A stretch of DNA of 48,461 bases from an uncultured beta proteobacterium. Lineage in GTDB: Bacteria; Pseudomonadota; Gammaproteobacteria; Burkholderiales; SG8-41. A program made the position numbers and the translations under genes. How positions within the stretch are numbered: position 1 is the stretch's first letter; each line of letters opens with the position of its first letter. The notes under the pieces were generated by a model. It saw nothing but the letters and a program-made list of their open reading frames with translations. It made no database searches and was not told where the DNA came from. Below, one piece after another: positions 1 to 8,931 of the stretch. The stretch lies in assembly GCA_902825845.1 (NCBI GenBank), contig CADECM010000005.1, forward strand, positions 70,012 through 118,472, given 5' to 3'.

Positions 1-132
1 GCGAAGTTCAAACGCAGTCTGACGCGGCGTTACAGTCCCAAACGGGTGAACGCCATACTGGCGCTATGCGAAGACGGCCCGGGTCTGGCGGAGACGCCGG
101 TGCACGAATTCATGACGCTGCTGGCGCAATAA
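1..132 (+). CDS. C-terminal fragment of an unidentified protein
   Basis: An open frame enters from the left edge and stops with TAA at 130-132, giving the last 43 residues of a protein. The tail contains RRYSPKRVNAIL and ends in EFMTLLAQ. Third codon positions are mostly G or C, as in the real genes here, and it faces the minus-strand VOC gene tail to tail. I do not recognise the family; a MmgE/PrpD-type C-terminus is a weak possibility. The rest lies outside the window. Confidence 0.5.
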   Translation, partial: AKFKRSLTRRYSPKRVNAILALCEDGPGLAETPVHEFMTLLAQ

Positions 133-154
133 CGACTGCCGTCGTACATTCCGC

Positions 155-601
155 TCAGGCGGTTGCCGCTTCGTTTTCCTTCACCGCGTAGACATCGGTG
201 ATTTTGGCAAGCCCCTTGAATTCAATGGCGTTGCCGCAGCCATCGCTCAACGTCATCAGCATCTGCTCGCGCACCGTGCCCTGCTGCGTGATGCTGGGCT
301 TGTTGATCCAGGCGGCGCCCAGCTGTTCCGCGCGCTGCGCGGTTTTCTGAAAGTCATCGAGCGTCATCACCACCCCGAAGTGACGCAGCGGCGTCGACAG
401 CGCGCCGCCAATCTTGCGGCCCTTGTCACCGACCACATCCTCCGGCGCCAAATGCGCGACGATGTGGTGGCCGAAGAAATTGAAATCTGCACGGCCTTTA
501 AGCTTGCGGCCTTCGGGGCACTGCAGAATCTCGCCGTAGAACTTGCGGGCCTGATCGAGATCGCTGACGGCAAACGAGAAGTGAAACAAGGTGGCGCTCA
601 T
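155..601 (-). CDS. VOC-family (glyoxalase/dioxygenase fold) protein
   Basis: This 148-aa protein is one vicinal-oxygen-chelate domain, opening with FHFSFAVSDLDQARKFYGEIL, the usual first beta-alpha unit. A second half begins near RHFGVVMTLDDFQ and ends with GNAIEFKGL, where the family has a metal-binding glutamate. VOC proteins bind a divalent metal and act in isomerisation, dioxygenation or thiol chemistry; the substrate cannot be told here. AGGAG lies just upstream of the ATG. It is the last gene of the run that starts at the CoxL-type gene, 89 bp after the flavoprotein, so it may act on the same pathway. Confidence 0.85.
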   Translation of the reverse strand: MSATLFHFSFAVSDLDQARKFYGEILQCPEGRKLKGRADFNFFGHHIVAHLAPEDVVGDKGRKIGGALSTPLRHFGVVMTLDDFQKTAQRAEQLGAAWINKPSITQQGTVREQMLMTLSDGCGNAIEFKGLAKITDVYAVKENEAATA

Positions 602-690
602 GGCAGGACTCCTGTGATGGCTGAGGCAGAGGGGATTGAATGGGGCATGCTACGCCGGCGCGCGGCCGGCCGCAATCGAAGCAGCGGCAC

Positions 691-2151
691 TTAAACGCGG
701 TTGGCCTTTGCGGCATCCATGCCCGCAATGCGCCCGAATACTGCGCCCTTCAGCACCGATGTTGCGCCGGTGTAATTGCGGTAATACAAACCCATGGTTT
801 CGCCCGCGGCATACAACCCCGGAATGACGTCGCCCTGCTGGTTCACCACCTGCGCTTGCGGCGTCACCCTGAGGCCGCCGAAGGTCAGCACGATGGACGA
901 GATGATCGGATAGGCGATGAACGGCGCCTGGGTGATCGGCCGCGCCCAGTTGGATTTGCGCGGCGTGATGCCGCGCGTGGCGAGGCCATCCATGGTCGCT
1001 TCGTCGTAATGCCCCGGCACACACGCGTGATTGTAGGCGGCGACGGTGGCTTCGAGCGCGTCCGGGGGCATCTTTAACTGTTCGGCCAATCCCGCCAGCG
1101 TATCGGACTGATACGGCGGCACCTCGCTGCGAACCACGGACTCGGGATGCGCAACTTTGGCCAGCGTGGTATCGAGAATGGCGTAAGCAATGCCGCCGGG
1201 TTGGGCGTTGATTTCGCGCGTCACGCCCTCATAGGTTTCGTCGGTGGGCCCTGGCCCTTCGTCGACAAACCGCTGGCCGTTCTGATTGACCAGAATACCC
1301 TGCGGGTAAATGTAAATCGATGGCCCGGCACGGTCCGAGCGCGGATCCATCGGCGACGCGTGAAAGCTGCCGAAGTCGCCGCACGGCGCAGCGCCGATCG
1401 CCAGCGCCATCGCGATGCCCTCGCCCTTGTTGTAGTGGCAACCCTTGGACATCGAGCGCAAGAACAGCGAACGCGGGCCAAGGTAGCGGCTCATCATTTC
1501 GGCGTTGCCTTCGAAGCCGCCGCAGCCGAGTATCACCGTCTTGCCGCGATATTCCAGTGGTTTGTTGCGCGGACCGGTGGCGCGCACGCCGGTCACGGCG
1601 CCGTCGTCATTCTGGATAAGGCTTTGTGCGGCGGTGCTGTAATGGATGATGCCGCCTTTTTTCCCGAACGCCGTGGCCAGCGCTTCCACCAGCGCGAAGC
1701 CGCCGCCATGCGGCGCCATGCGCGGCTGCACCGAGGTCAGAAACGGCACTTCGAGTTTTTCGAAACGCACGCCAAAGCCTTGCAGCCAGTTGAGCGTTTT
1801 GGGCGCTTCTTCGGCAAAAGTGGCGACCACTTCCGGATCGGCAAAACTCATGGCGCGCAAATTCGGCGGCCAGTTGCCGCGGTCCTTCGATGTCTCATGC
1901 ACCAGTGACGGATCGAGATAGCCGCCGGCATTGACGGCGAAGTGTTCCGTGAAATCGTCCGACACTTCGTCGACGCTTTTCATGCGCAGCCACGCGCCGG
2001 TGTAGCGCGTGTTGCCGCCGCGTTCATCTTCGGGCGCGCGTTCCAGCACGATGACGCGCGCCCCGCCCTGTTGCGCAGCCACGGCGGCGGCGAGGCCCGC
2101 GATGCCACAGCCCACCACCACCACATCCGACTGCATCGCGGCGTCAGACAT
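691..2151 (-). CDS. FAD-dependent dehydrogenase, tricarballylate dehydrogenase (TcuA)-like
   Basis: A 486-aa flavoprotein. Residues 10-35 form a dinucleotide-binding fold (VVVGCGIAGLAAAVAAQQGG) followed by LERAPEDERGGNTRYTGA, typical of the fumarate reductase/TcuA group. The C-terminus has GGLRVTPQAQVV, GLYAAGETMGL and GATSVLKGAVFGRIAG, the second FAD-contact region. TcuA oxidises tricarballylate to cis-aconitate, but relatives oxidise other acids and steroids, so the substrate is open. It lies 33 bp after the 2Fe-2S subunit gene in the same direction. The gap holds a copy of the AT-rich repeat, and AAAGGG precedes the ATG. Confidence 0.8.
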   Translation of the reverse strand: MSDAAMQSDVVVVGCGIAGLAAAVAAQQGGARVIVLERAPEDERGGNTRYTGAWLRMKSVDEVSDDFTEHFAVNAGGYLDPSLVHETSKDRGNWPPNLRAMSFADPEVVATFAEEAPKTLNWLQGFGVRFEKLEVPFLTSVQPRMAPHGGGFALVEALATAFGKKGGIIHYSTAAQSLIQNDDGAVTGVRATGPRNKPLEYRGKTVILGCGGFEGNAEMMSRYLGPRSLFLRSMSKGCHYNKGEGIAMALAIGAAPCGDFGSFHASPMDPRSDRAGPSIYIYPQGILVNQNGQRFVDEGPGPTDETYEGVTREINAQPGGIAYAILDTTLAKVAHPESVVRSEVPPYQSDTLAGLAEQLKMPPDALEATVAAYNHACVPGHYDEATMDGLATRGITPRKSNWARPITQAPFIAYPIISSIVLTFGGLRVTPQAQVVNQQGDVIPGLYAAGETMGLYYRNYTGATSVLKGAVFGRIAGMDAAKANRV

Positions 2152-2159
2152 AAAAACCC

Positions 2160-2184
2160 TTTAAAAACAAATACTTAATAAATA
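2160..2184 (+). repeat. AT-rich intergenic element, copy 1
   Basis: The core AAAAACAAATACTTA is at 2163-2177 and is a perfect match to the consensus AAAAACARATASTTA. It fills the gap between the 2Fe-2S subunit stop and the flavoprotein start. The T-rich strand is the coding strand of both genes. Confidence 0.75.
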
Positions 2185-2652
2185 CTACTTGCTCATCGCC
2201 TTGGCCGCCTGCTTCACCGCCTTGACGATGTTGATATAGCCGGTGCAGCGGCACAGATTACCTTCCAGGCCGTGGTAAATCTCGTCGTCGGTGGGCTTGG
2301 GGTTATCTTTGAGGAAACCCGACACCGCCATGATCATGCCCGGCGTGCAGAAGCCGCATTGCAGCGCGTGGCATTCGGTGAACGCCTGCTGCACCGGATG
2401 CAGCTTGCCGTCCTTCGCCATGCCTTCGATGGTGGTGATATCCGCGCCATTGGCCTGCCCGGCAAGCACGGTGCAGGATTTCACCGCCATCCCGTTCATG
2501 TGAATGGTACAGGCGCCGCACTGGCTGGTATCGCAGCCGACATGCGTGCCGGTAAGCTGGGCATGATCGCGGATCAGGTTGACCAGCAGCGTACGGTCTT
2601 CGACGTCGAACGAATGCTGCTTGCCGTTAATTTTGAGTTCAACTTTGGCCAT
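2185..2652 (-). CDS. 2Fe-2S subunit of a xanthine dehydrogenase/CO dehydrogenase-family enzyme (CoxS-type)
   Basis: A 155-aa electron-transfer subunit with two iron-sulfur sites. The N-terminal plant-ferredoxin cluster uses the cysteines of [15 protein letters not shown] plus a later cysteine in SCTVLAG. The C-terminal helical cluster uses [10 protein letters not shown] and [11 protein letters not shown]. Length and order match the small subunit of three-subunit molybdenum hydroxylases. AGGGG precedes the ATG, and the gene starts 2 bp after the FAD-subunit stop, so the two are almost certainly co-translated. Confidence 0.93.
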   Translation of the reverse strand: MAKVELKINGKQHSFDVEDRTLLVNLIRDHAQLTGTHVGCDTSQCGACTIHMNGMAVKSCTVLAGQANGADITTIEGMAKDGKLHPVQQAFTECHALQCGFCTPGMIMAVSGFLKDNPKPTDDEIYHGLEGNLCRCTGYINIVKAVKQAAKAMSK

Positions 2653-2654
2653 GA

Positions 2655-3482
2655 TTATTTCCCCTTGGATTTCGCTGCCGCGGCCGGAGCCGCCAGTTTG
2701 GCGACGGCCCGCTTGGTCATCACCTTGGCGAGATTGGCACGGTATTCCTTCGTGCCGTGCATGTCTTCGTTCAGATCAGCGGCATCGACACTGAGACCTT
2801 CGACTGAAGCGGCGGCGAGTTTCTTGCCGAGTGCCGCCTCTGCGTCCTTCCAGCGGAACACGCCGGGGCCGGCACCGGTGATCGCCACGCGCACATCCTT
2901 GCCGCTTTGCGACACGAACGCGCCGGCCATGGCATAACCCGAGGCCGGATGCGGAAATTTTTCATACGCCGCCTTGGCGGGCACGGGAAACACGATCTTG
3001 ACGATCATCTCGCCCGCGTCCAGCGCCGTACTGAACAGGCCCTGAAAGTAATCATCCGCCGCGATCTCGCGCTTGTTGGTGACGATGGTGGCGTTCAGCG
3101 ACAGTGCCGCCGACGGATAATCGGCTGCCGGATCGTTGTTGGCGAGCGAACCGCCGATGGTGCCGCGGTTGCGCACCTGCGGATCGCCGATCTGGCTGGC
3201 CAGATAGGCCAGTGCCGGAATGGCCTTTTTCACCACCGCGGAGCGCGAAACCTCAACGTGCCGGGTGGCGGCGCCGATGGTGAGCTTGCCGTCTTTGGCG
3301 TCGATGCCGCTCAACTCCGGGAGACCGCCAATGTCGATCAGGTGCGAGGGCTGCGCGAGACGCGCTTTCAGCGTGGGGATCAGCGTCATGCCGCCTGCGA
3401 GCAGCTTGGCGTCGCTGTTGGCGGCGAGAAGATCGCCGGCCTCCTTGATGGAGCCTGCTTTGACGTAACTGAAGGTATGCAT
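2655..3482 (-). CDS. FAD-binding subunit of a molybdenum hydroxylase (CoxM-type)
   Basis: A 275-aa medium subunit. [19 protein letters not shown] near residue 28 and [18 protein letters not shown] near residue 108 are the two FAD-binding loops of the family (usually AGGQSL and TIGGxxAxxDPA). The C-terminal half is the CO-dehydrogenase flavoprotein C domain, and the protein ends in a lysine/alanine-rich tail. It passes electrons from the iron-sulfur subunit to an acceptor. It sits between the large and small subunit genes with gaps of 9 bp and 2 bp. Confidence 0.92.
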   Translation of the reverse strand: MHTFSYVKAGSIKEAGDLLAANSDAKLLAGGMTLIPTLKARLAQPSHLIDIGGLPELSGIDAKDGKLTIGAATRHVEVSRSAVVKKAIPALAYLASQIGDPQVRNRGTIGGSLANNDPAADYPSAALSLNATIVTNKREIAADDYFQGLFSTALDAGEMIVKIVFPVPAKAAYEKFPHPASGYAMAGAFVSQSGKDVRVAITGAGPGVFRWKDAEAALGKKLAAASVEGLSVDAADLNEDMHGTKEYRANLAKVMTKRAVAKLAAPAAAAKSKGK

Positions 3483-3491
3483 GATCAGTCC

Positions 3492-5810
3492 TTAGTGTTT
3501 AACGTTGGTTTGTTGAATCGTCTTCCACACTTTTGACGGGGTGAGCGGCATATCAAGGTGTCTCACACCCAGCGCATTGACCACCGCGTTGACCAGCGCC
3601 GGCAGCGACGCCGTGCAACCCGACCCGCCCATGCCCTTGATGCCCAGCGGGCCAAGCTTGGACAGCGTGGTGTACTCTTCCATCTGAATGGATTTGAGCT
3701 TGCCCGCGCGCGGCATGATGTAGTCCATGAAGGTGCCGGTGAGCATCTGTCCGGATTCCTTGTCGTAGACGATGTGCTCGCCGAACACCTGCCCCAGGCC
3801 CTGCACCACCGCGCCGTGCATCTGGCCCTCGACAATGGTATGGCTCACCACGTGGCCGCAATCGTCCACAGACAGGTATGAGGCGATCTCCGTTATGCCG
3901 GTTTCGGGATCAATCTCGACTTCGGCAATGTGGCAACCGTTGGGGAAGGTCGAGATAAACGTTCCCTCACCCTTGGCCGCGAGCGTCTTTTTGGCAGCCA
4001 GTTGCGCGAGGGTGATCTTTTTCTTGCTGTGCGCCGACGTAAACTCACCCTTGCCGTAGCTGACCTGCGAGGGTTCGACGCCCAGGTCTTCCGCCGCCAG
4101 CGATTTGCCGGCGTCGATCAGCTTGTTTGCGGCGATGTGGCACACCGTGCCCGCGCCCACCATGCTGCGCGAACCGCCGGTATGGTTGCCCACCATGTGC
4201 GGCGCGCGGTCGGCGTCGCCCTGGCGTATCTTCACGCGTTCCGTAGCGATGCCCAGCGCTTCGGCGACCACCATCGCGAACGAGGTTTCATGGCCCTGGC
4301 CCTGCGAATGCGCCACCGTGTGCACGGTGACCTGACCCTCGCCGTCGACGCTGATGTCGATTTCATCGCGCGGATAGCTGCCCGCGCCGGTGGGCTCGAT
4401 CACCGCTGACATGCCGATGCCGCGCAGCTTGCCTTTCCTGGCGCTGGCGGCCTTACGCGCTTCAAAGCCCGACCAGTCGGCCAGTGCCAGCGCCTTCGCC
4501 GACAAACCCGGCAGATCGGCAATTTCGATGGTGGAGCCGGTGGCGGATTTGTACGGGTAATCGCTGAGCGCGAGGTAGTTCCTGCGGCGCAGGTCCGCCG
4601 GGTCCATGTTCAGTTCCAGCGCCGCCGCGTCCACCACGCGCTCGATGGCGTAAGCAATATCGGGCCGGCCCGCGCCGCGATACGCCGCCACCCAGCCGGT
4701 GTTGGTCAGCACCACTTTGAAGTGTCCATACAGCGCGGGAATGTTGTAGACGCCGTTCATGCAGGAGGTGGCGTTGCGGATGTGGCCGGCGGGGCCGGTG
4801 GGCGACAGGTACGCGCCCTGATCGGTGATCCAGTCGATGCGCAATCCGGTGAACTGCGCGTTTTTGTCGAGCGCCAGCGTGGCGGTGATCAGATTGGCAC
4901 GCCCATGCGTGTCGGTGAGGAAGCTCTCGGTACGGGTGGACACCCACTTGATCGGGCGCTGCAGCGCCTTGGCGGCCATCATCATCGACACGTATTCCGG
5001 ATACACGGTGCTGCGCTGGCCGAAGCCGCCGCCGACGTCCTGAATCTCGACGCGGAACTTGTCCTCGCCGAGATTGGCATAGGTGGCAAACTGCTTGCGC
5101 GTCATGTTCACGCCCTGCGACGGCGTGTGCACCACATAGCTGTCCGTGTCCGCTGTGTATTCGATCAGCGCCGCGCGCGGCTCCATCGGGCTGGCGGTGA
5201 CGCGTGTGCAATCGACGGTGATTTTGGTGACATGCGCGGCCTTGGCAATGGCCTCCATCACCGGCGCCTCAACGCCGCTTTCGGCTTCCACCGGGCAGTT
5301 GCCGGGCACGTCATCATGCAGCTGCGGCGCGCCCGGTTTCAAGGCTTCCTCGGGATCGACCACCGCGGGCAGGTCTTCATACACCACGTCGATCAGGTCG
5401 CAGGCGTCCAGCGCCGCGAGATGCGTTTCCGCGATCACCATCGCCACCGGATCGCCGACAAAACGCACTTTGCCGATGGCCAGGCACGGCCGCTCCGGCA
5501 CGCGCGCTTTCATGCCGCCCTTGCCGGTGGGCGGCAGGAAACTGGGAGGACGCAGATAACCCGCGGCCTGCGCATCGGCACCGGTGTAGACGCCAACCAC
5601 ACCCTTGATCTGACCCACTTTGTCGAAATTGATCGAAACAATGCGCGCGTGCGCGCGATCGGAGCGCAGAAAGCATGCATGCAGCTGGCCGGGTGCATTC
5701 CAGTCCGACGAATACTTGCCGTTGCCGGTAATCAGCCGCATGTCCTCGAAGCGCGACACCTGCGCGCCGCCGACCTTGAACAGCCGGGAATGATGTTCGT
5801 GTTGATCCAT
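3492..5810 (-). CDS. Molybdopterin-binding large subunit of a xanthine/aldehyde/CO dehydrogenase-family enzyme (form II CoxL-like)
   Basis: A 772-aa catalytic subunit with the a/b hammerhead domain at the N-terminus (RFEDMRLITGNGKYSSDW). Molybdenum-cofactor contacts include DVGGGFGQRS near residue 262. The active-site loop reads AAYRGAGRPD, the form II pattern, not AYRCSFR of true aerobic CO dehydrogenase, so CO is unlikely to be the substrate. The C-terminal motif, normally KGVGE followed by A/S-G, reads KGMGGSGC: the conserved active-site glutamate is a glycine (codon GGG). The enzyme may be altered or inactive, or the codon may be a base error. It is the first gene of the operon, with GAGG upstream of the ATG. 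Confidence 0.9.
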   Translation of the reverse strand: MDQHEHHSRLFKVGGAQVSRFEDMRLITGNGKYSSDWNAPGQLHACFLRSDRAHARIVSINFDKVGQIKGVVGVYTGADAQAAGYLRPPSFLPPTGKGGMKARVPERPCLAIGKVRFVGDPVAMVIAETHLAALDACDLIDVVYEDLPAVVDPEEALKPGAPQLHDDVPGNCPVEAESGVEAPVMEAIAKAAHVTKITVDCTRVTASPMEPRAALIEYTADTDSYVVHTPSQGVNMTRKQFATYANLGEDKFRVEIQDVGGGFGQRSTVYPEYVSMMMAAKALQRPIKWVSTRTESFLTDTHGRANLITATLALDKNAQFTGLRIDWITDQGAYLSPTGPAGHIRNATSCMNGVYNIPALYGHFKVVLTNTGWVAAYRGAGRPDIAYAIERVVDAAALELNMDPADLRRRNYLALSDYPYKSATGSTIEIADLPGLSAKALALADWSGFEARKAASARKGKLRGIGMSAVIEPTGAGSYPRDEIDISVDGEGQVTVHTVAHSQGQGHETSFAMVVAEALGIATERVKIRQGDADRAPHMVGNHTGGSRSMVGAGTVCHIAANKLIDAGKSLAAEDLGVEPSQVSYGKGEFTSAHSKKKITLAQLAAKKTLAAKGEGTFISTFPNGCHIAEVEIDPETGITEIASYLSVDDCGHVVSHTIVEGQMHGAVVQGLGQVFGEHIVYDKESGQMLTGTFMDYIMPRAGKLKSIQMEEYTTLSKLGPLGIKGMGGSGCTASLPALVNAVVNALGVRHLDMPLTPSKVWKTIQQTNVKH

Positions 5811-5840
5811 CCGTGCCTCGCTCAGTGTTGCAAAATTTAT

Positions 5841-5862
5841 TCAATAAAAACAAATACGTAAA
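5841..5862 (+). repeat. AT-rich intergenic element, copy 2
   Basis: The core AAAAACAAATACGTA is at 5846-5860, with one mismatch to the consensus. It lies 30-50 bp upstream of the CoxL-type gene, and its T-rich strand is the coding strand of that gene. Confidence 0.7.
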
Positions 5863-6094
5863 CGATTTCGCGCCATCGTGCCACGCGCTCGGAACATGCC
5901 GGGGCGGAATTGTCTCAGGTGATGTGCGGGACAGCGACGGGAAGTTCAATGCAGTCCACGTGGCCTATTCTACCGTGAGAATTCCGCGTACTCACGCGCG
6001 ACGGCGATTGCGCGCCGCGCATGGGTTCCAGCATATGACGATCTGAAGGCCACGGCGTGGCGGCACATGACGCCGCGATCACGTTCGGCCTCGC

Positions 6095-7063
6095 CTAGCG
6101 CGGCTTGACCCCCGCCGCACGGAACACGCGCGTGCGGGTGACGATTTCGTCCCGCACCAGCTTTTCGAATGCTTCCGGCGTCGACGACATGGGAATGGCA
6201 CCGGTGCTCTTGATCGGCACGACGATGTCCGGCAATTGCAGAATGCGCGCGATCTCGCGGGACAAGGTCAGGATGATCGTGCGCGGCGTACGCGACGGCG
6301 CCAGCACGCCGAACCAACCATCGTAGACATAGCCCGGCAGGCCGGCTTCCGCCGCCGTCGGCACGTCAGGCAGCATGGGAAGCCGTTCCTTGCCCGTAAC
6401 CGCAAGCGGAAGCACGCGCTTGTTTTTCACCAGCGCCATCGCCGACAGCACGGGCGCGATGAAATACTCGGTTCGGCCCGCCATGGTGTCGTTGAGCGCT
6501 TCCGGCGAGCCGCGATAGGGCACATGCAACACGTTAATTCCCGCGACTTGTTTAAACAATTCACCGGCGTAGTGCGTGCCGCTGCCCAGTCCGGACGAAC
6601 CAAAATTGACGGCGCCCGGTTTCGCGCGCGCCAGCGCCAGCAGACCGTTGAGATCCTTCACGCCCAGCGCCGGGCCAACCACCAGGATCAGCGGCGTGGC
6701 CGCGACCTGTGTGACGCCGTGAAAATCCCTGATCGAGTCGAACGGCAGTTTCCGGTACAGCGCCGCGGAGCCGGCGAATGCCGACGACGTCAACATCAGC
6801 GTATTGCCGTTGGGTTCCGCCTCCGACACGATTGTGCCGGCCACGATGCCGCCCGCGCTGGGCCGGTTGTCGACGATCACCTGCTGTCGCCAGCTGGCGT
6901 AGAGCTTGGGCCCGATCAGGCGCGCCAGGATGTCAGTCGCGCTGCCCGCGGTAAACGGTACCACCACGCGTATCGGCTTTTCGGGATACGAAGCCGCCCG
7001 CGCGCCCGCGCACGCACTCAGCAGCAAACCCGCCGTGACGCCGAACGCTGAAACCGTCTTCAT
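6095..7063 (-). CDS. Bug/TctC-family periplasmic solute-binding protein
   Basis: A 322-aa extracytoplasmic binding protein. A signal peptide (MKTVSAFGVTAGLLLSACAG) precedes SYPEKPIRVVVPFTAGSATD, the family's first strand and ligand loop. Later landmarks are PDVPTAAEAGLPGY and APSRTPRTI. Bug proteins bind carboxylates or amides for tripartite tricarboxylate transporters, but no TctA or TctB gene is nearby. I chose the ATG at 7063 because GGAGGG lies just upstream and the signal peptide begins there; the frame stays open 71 codons further upstream without family features. It is divergent from the MFS gene. Confidence 0.9.
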   Translation of the reverse strand: MKTVSAFGVTAGLLLSACAGARAASYPEKPIRVVVPFTAGSATDILARLIGPKLYASWRQQVIVDNRPSAGGIVAGTIVSEAEPNGNTLMLTSSAFAGSAALYRKLPFDSIRDFHGVTQVAATPLILVVGPALGVKDLNGLLALARAKPGAVNFGSSGLGSGTHYAGELFKQVAGINVLHVPYRGSPEALNDTMAGRTEYFIAPVLSAMALVKNKRVLPLAVTGKERLPMLPDVPTAAEAGLPGYVYDGWFGVLAPSRTPRTIILTLSREIARILQLPDIVVPIKSTGAIPMSSTPEAFEKLVRDEIVTRTRVFRAAGVKPR

Positions 7064-7435
7064 GGAATTGCCCTCCGCTGAAATACCCGCCATGTTCCGC
7101 ATGCGCAACGCGCGCCCCTTGTGCGCCGCGCAAGTATCCGCGTTAATCCGGCACCGCATAACTGCGTATTCTCTGTAGGTAATACTGCATAGCGATGTTG
7201 CGTGCGTGTCGGCTGTCGTGGTCCTGCAACACCACACGCTGCGCTTCGCGCTTGGCCGCACACCCGCCGGGCACAATGAAATAACGTAACCATTTGTTTT
7301 TATTTACTTTTTTATTTTTCTCGTGAGACTGGATATGCGCGGGGGTGTGGCGCGGCCGCGCAACCAGCCCTGGTGCTGGTATCTTCGGGCGCTTGCGGCT
7401 TGTGCCGTCCACACCGATTTGCGTATTCACCCGGC
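7064..7435. other. Intergenic region between the divergent Bug and MFS genes
   Basis: These 372 bp hold the presumed promoters of both neighbours and copy 3 of the AT-rich element at 7283-7310, next to a pyrimidine-rich run ending near 7320. No convincing gene or terminator is seen. Small open frames here have no recognisable product. Confidence 0.5.
7283..7308 (-). repeat. AT-rich intergenic element, copy 3
   Basis: On the minus strand the core reads AAAAACAAATGGTTA (7287-7301), one mismatch to the consensus. The T-rich strand is the coding strand of the MFS gene that starts at 7436. Confidence 0.7.
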
Positions 7436-8716
7436 ATGACCTCCACCGACACTGGTACCGTTCCCGTTCGCACGGCCGCGCTGGCGCCGTTCAGCGTGCG
7501 CAGTTTTCGTTTTCAATGGCCGGCCGACATCGGCGCCTCGTGGGCGTTCGAAATGGAGACCATCATCCTCGGCTGGTACGTGCTGACCGAAACCAAGTCC
7601 GTGCTGATGCTGACCTTGTTCGCCTCGCTGCAACACATGGGCACGCTGCTGGCGCCGATGTTCGGCGTGATGGGCGACCGCATCGGCCACCGCACCGTGC
7701 TCGGCGCCATGCGCGCGACCTACTGCGTGCTGGCGGCCACGCTGATGATCCTCGCCTACGGCGGCTTGCTGACGCCCACCTACGTACTGTGCATCGCGGG
7801 CGTGATGGGCCTGGTGCGGCCCTCCGACATCGGCATGCGCAACGCGCTGGTCGGCGCCACCATCCCCAACACGCTGCTGATGGGCGCGATGAGCATCCAG
7901 CGCACCACGCAGGATTCGGCCAAGGTGATGGGTGCATTAAGCGGCGCGGGTCTGGTGGCGGCGCTGGGCATCGGGCCCGCCTACAGCGTGGTCGCCGGTT
8001 TTTATGCGGCGAGCGCTTTTCTCACCTGGAAAGGCGCCGATGCGCGCACCGCGCCGCGCGCGCCAACCGCGGGCGCGGACATCAAACGCGCGTCGCCGCT
8101 GGGCGATTTGCGCGCGGGCATGGCCTATGTATGGAACACGCCATTGCTGCTCGCCTCGATGTGCTTCGCGTTCATGCTGAACTGCACCGCGTTTCCGATG
8201 ATGCACGGCCTGATGCCGGTGATGGCCAAGCAGATTTACCAGACCGATCAAACCGGCCTCGGATACCTCGTTGCCGCGGGCGGCCTTGGCGCGCTGGTGA
8301 GCTCAGTGATCATGAGCCGCATCGGACACAGGGTGCGCCCGGCGCGCATGGTGATCATCTTCAGCGCGGGCTGGTATCTGGGATTGATGGCCTTCGTCAA
8401 CACGCCCACGCTCGCCATCGGCATTCCGTTCCTGATGCTCGCGGGCCTCTCGCAGGGCTTGAGCCAGATCGCCATGGCCACCATGCTGATCCGTGCCTGC
8501 GAACCGCAATTCCGCGGGCGCATCATGGGCATACGCATGCTGGCGATCTACGGCAACGTGCCGGGGCTGATGCTTGCGGGCTGGCTGATCCCGAAGCTCA
8601 CCTATCCGGTCATGGCCATGCTCTATGGCACGGGCGCCCTGCTGCTCGTCGTGCTGATCGTGTGGCACTGGCGTGAACAGTTGTGGCGGCGGGATGCGGC
8701 GGCTAACGCGCGCTAA
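7436..8716 (+). CDS. MFS transporter (MFS_3/EntS-like)
   Basis: A 426-aa integral membrane protein with about twelve hydrophobic helices. The loop between helices 2 and 3 carries GVMGDRIGHRT, a form of the MFS signature GxxxDRxGxR. A second repeat of the fold begins near NTPLLLASMCFAF. It resembles bacterial exporters of the enterobactin/macrolide-efflux branch, but the substrate cannot be assigned. The ATG at 7436 (MTSTDTG) is preferred to an upstream ATG at 7373, because the extra 21 residues are not membrane-like. It faces the pilin gene tail to tail, with 215 bp between stops. Confidence 0.85.
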   Translation: MTSTDTGTVPVRTAALAPFSVRSFRFQWPADIGASWAFEMETIILGWYVLTETKSVLMLTLFASLQHMGTLLAPMFGVMGDRIGHRTVLGAMRATYCVLAATLMILAYGGLLTPTYVLCIAGVMGLVRPSDIGMRNALVGATIPNTLLMGAMSIQRTTQDSAKVMGALSGAGLVAALGIGPAYSVVAGFYAASAFLTWKGADARTAPRAPTAGADIKRASPLGDLRAGMAYVWNTPLLLASMCFAFMLNCTAFPMMHGLMPVMAKQIYQTDQTGLGYLVAAGGLGALVSSVIMSRIGHRVRPARMVIIFSAGWYLGLMAFVNTPTLAIGIPFLMLAGLSQGLSQIAMATMLIRACEPQFRGRIMGIRMLAIYGNVPGLMLAGWLIPKLTYPVMAMLYGTGALLLVVLIVWHWREQLWRRDAAANAR

Positions 8717-8931
8717 GCCAACCCTGACCGCGATCGGCGGGCAGAACAGAACGCAACTTCGGCCTGCAGCGCGCCCGGTACTTGTGACCGCACAGGCCTG
8801 GACTGCCAGGACAGTCCCCGGCGGTGAATTGGAGCGGACCGGATATTCTTGTATTGCTGACGCCCACAGCCGCAAACCTCATATCTAAACCTGTGCGCCG
8901 TGCGATTCCGATTCCACGCCCAAATACGCGC

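Noticed and set aside
4722..5861. A 379-codon plus-strand frame opposite the CoxL-type gene
   Set aside because: It is Arg/His/Gly-rich and entirely antisense to a certain gene.
7345..8676. A 443-codon plus-strand frame overlapping the MFS gene
   Set aside because: It is Arg/His-rich with no membrane helices, while the other frame gives a clear twelve-helix transporter.
8800..8817. An inverted repeat GGACTG/CAGTCC between the MFS and pilin stops
   Set aside because: The 6-bp stem lacks a U-run and is too short to claim as a terminator.
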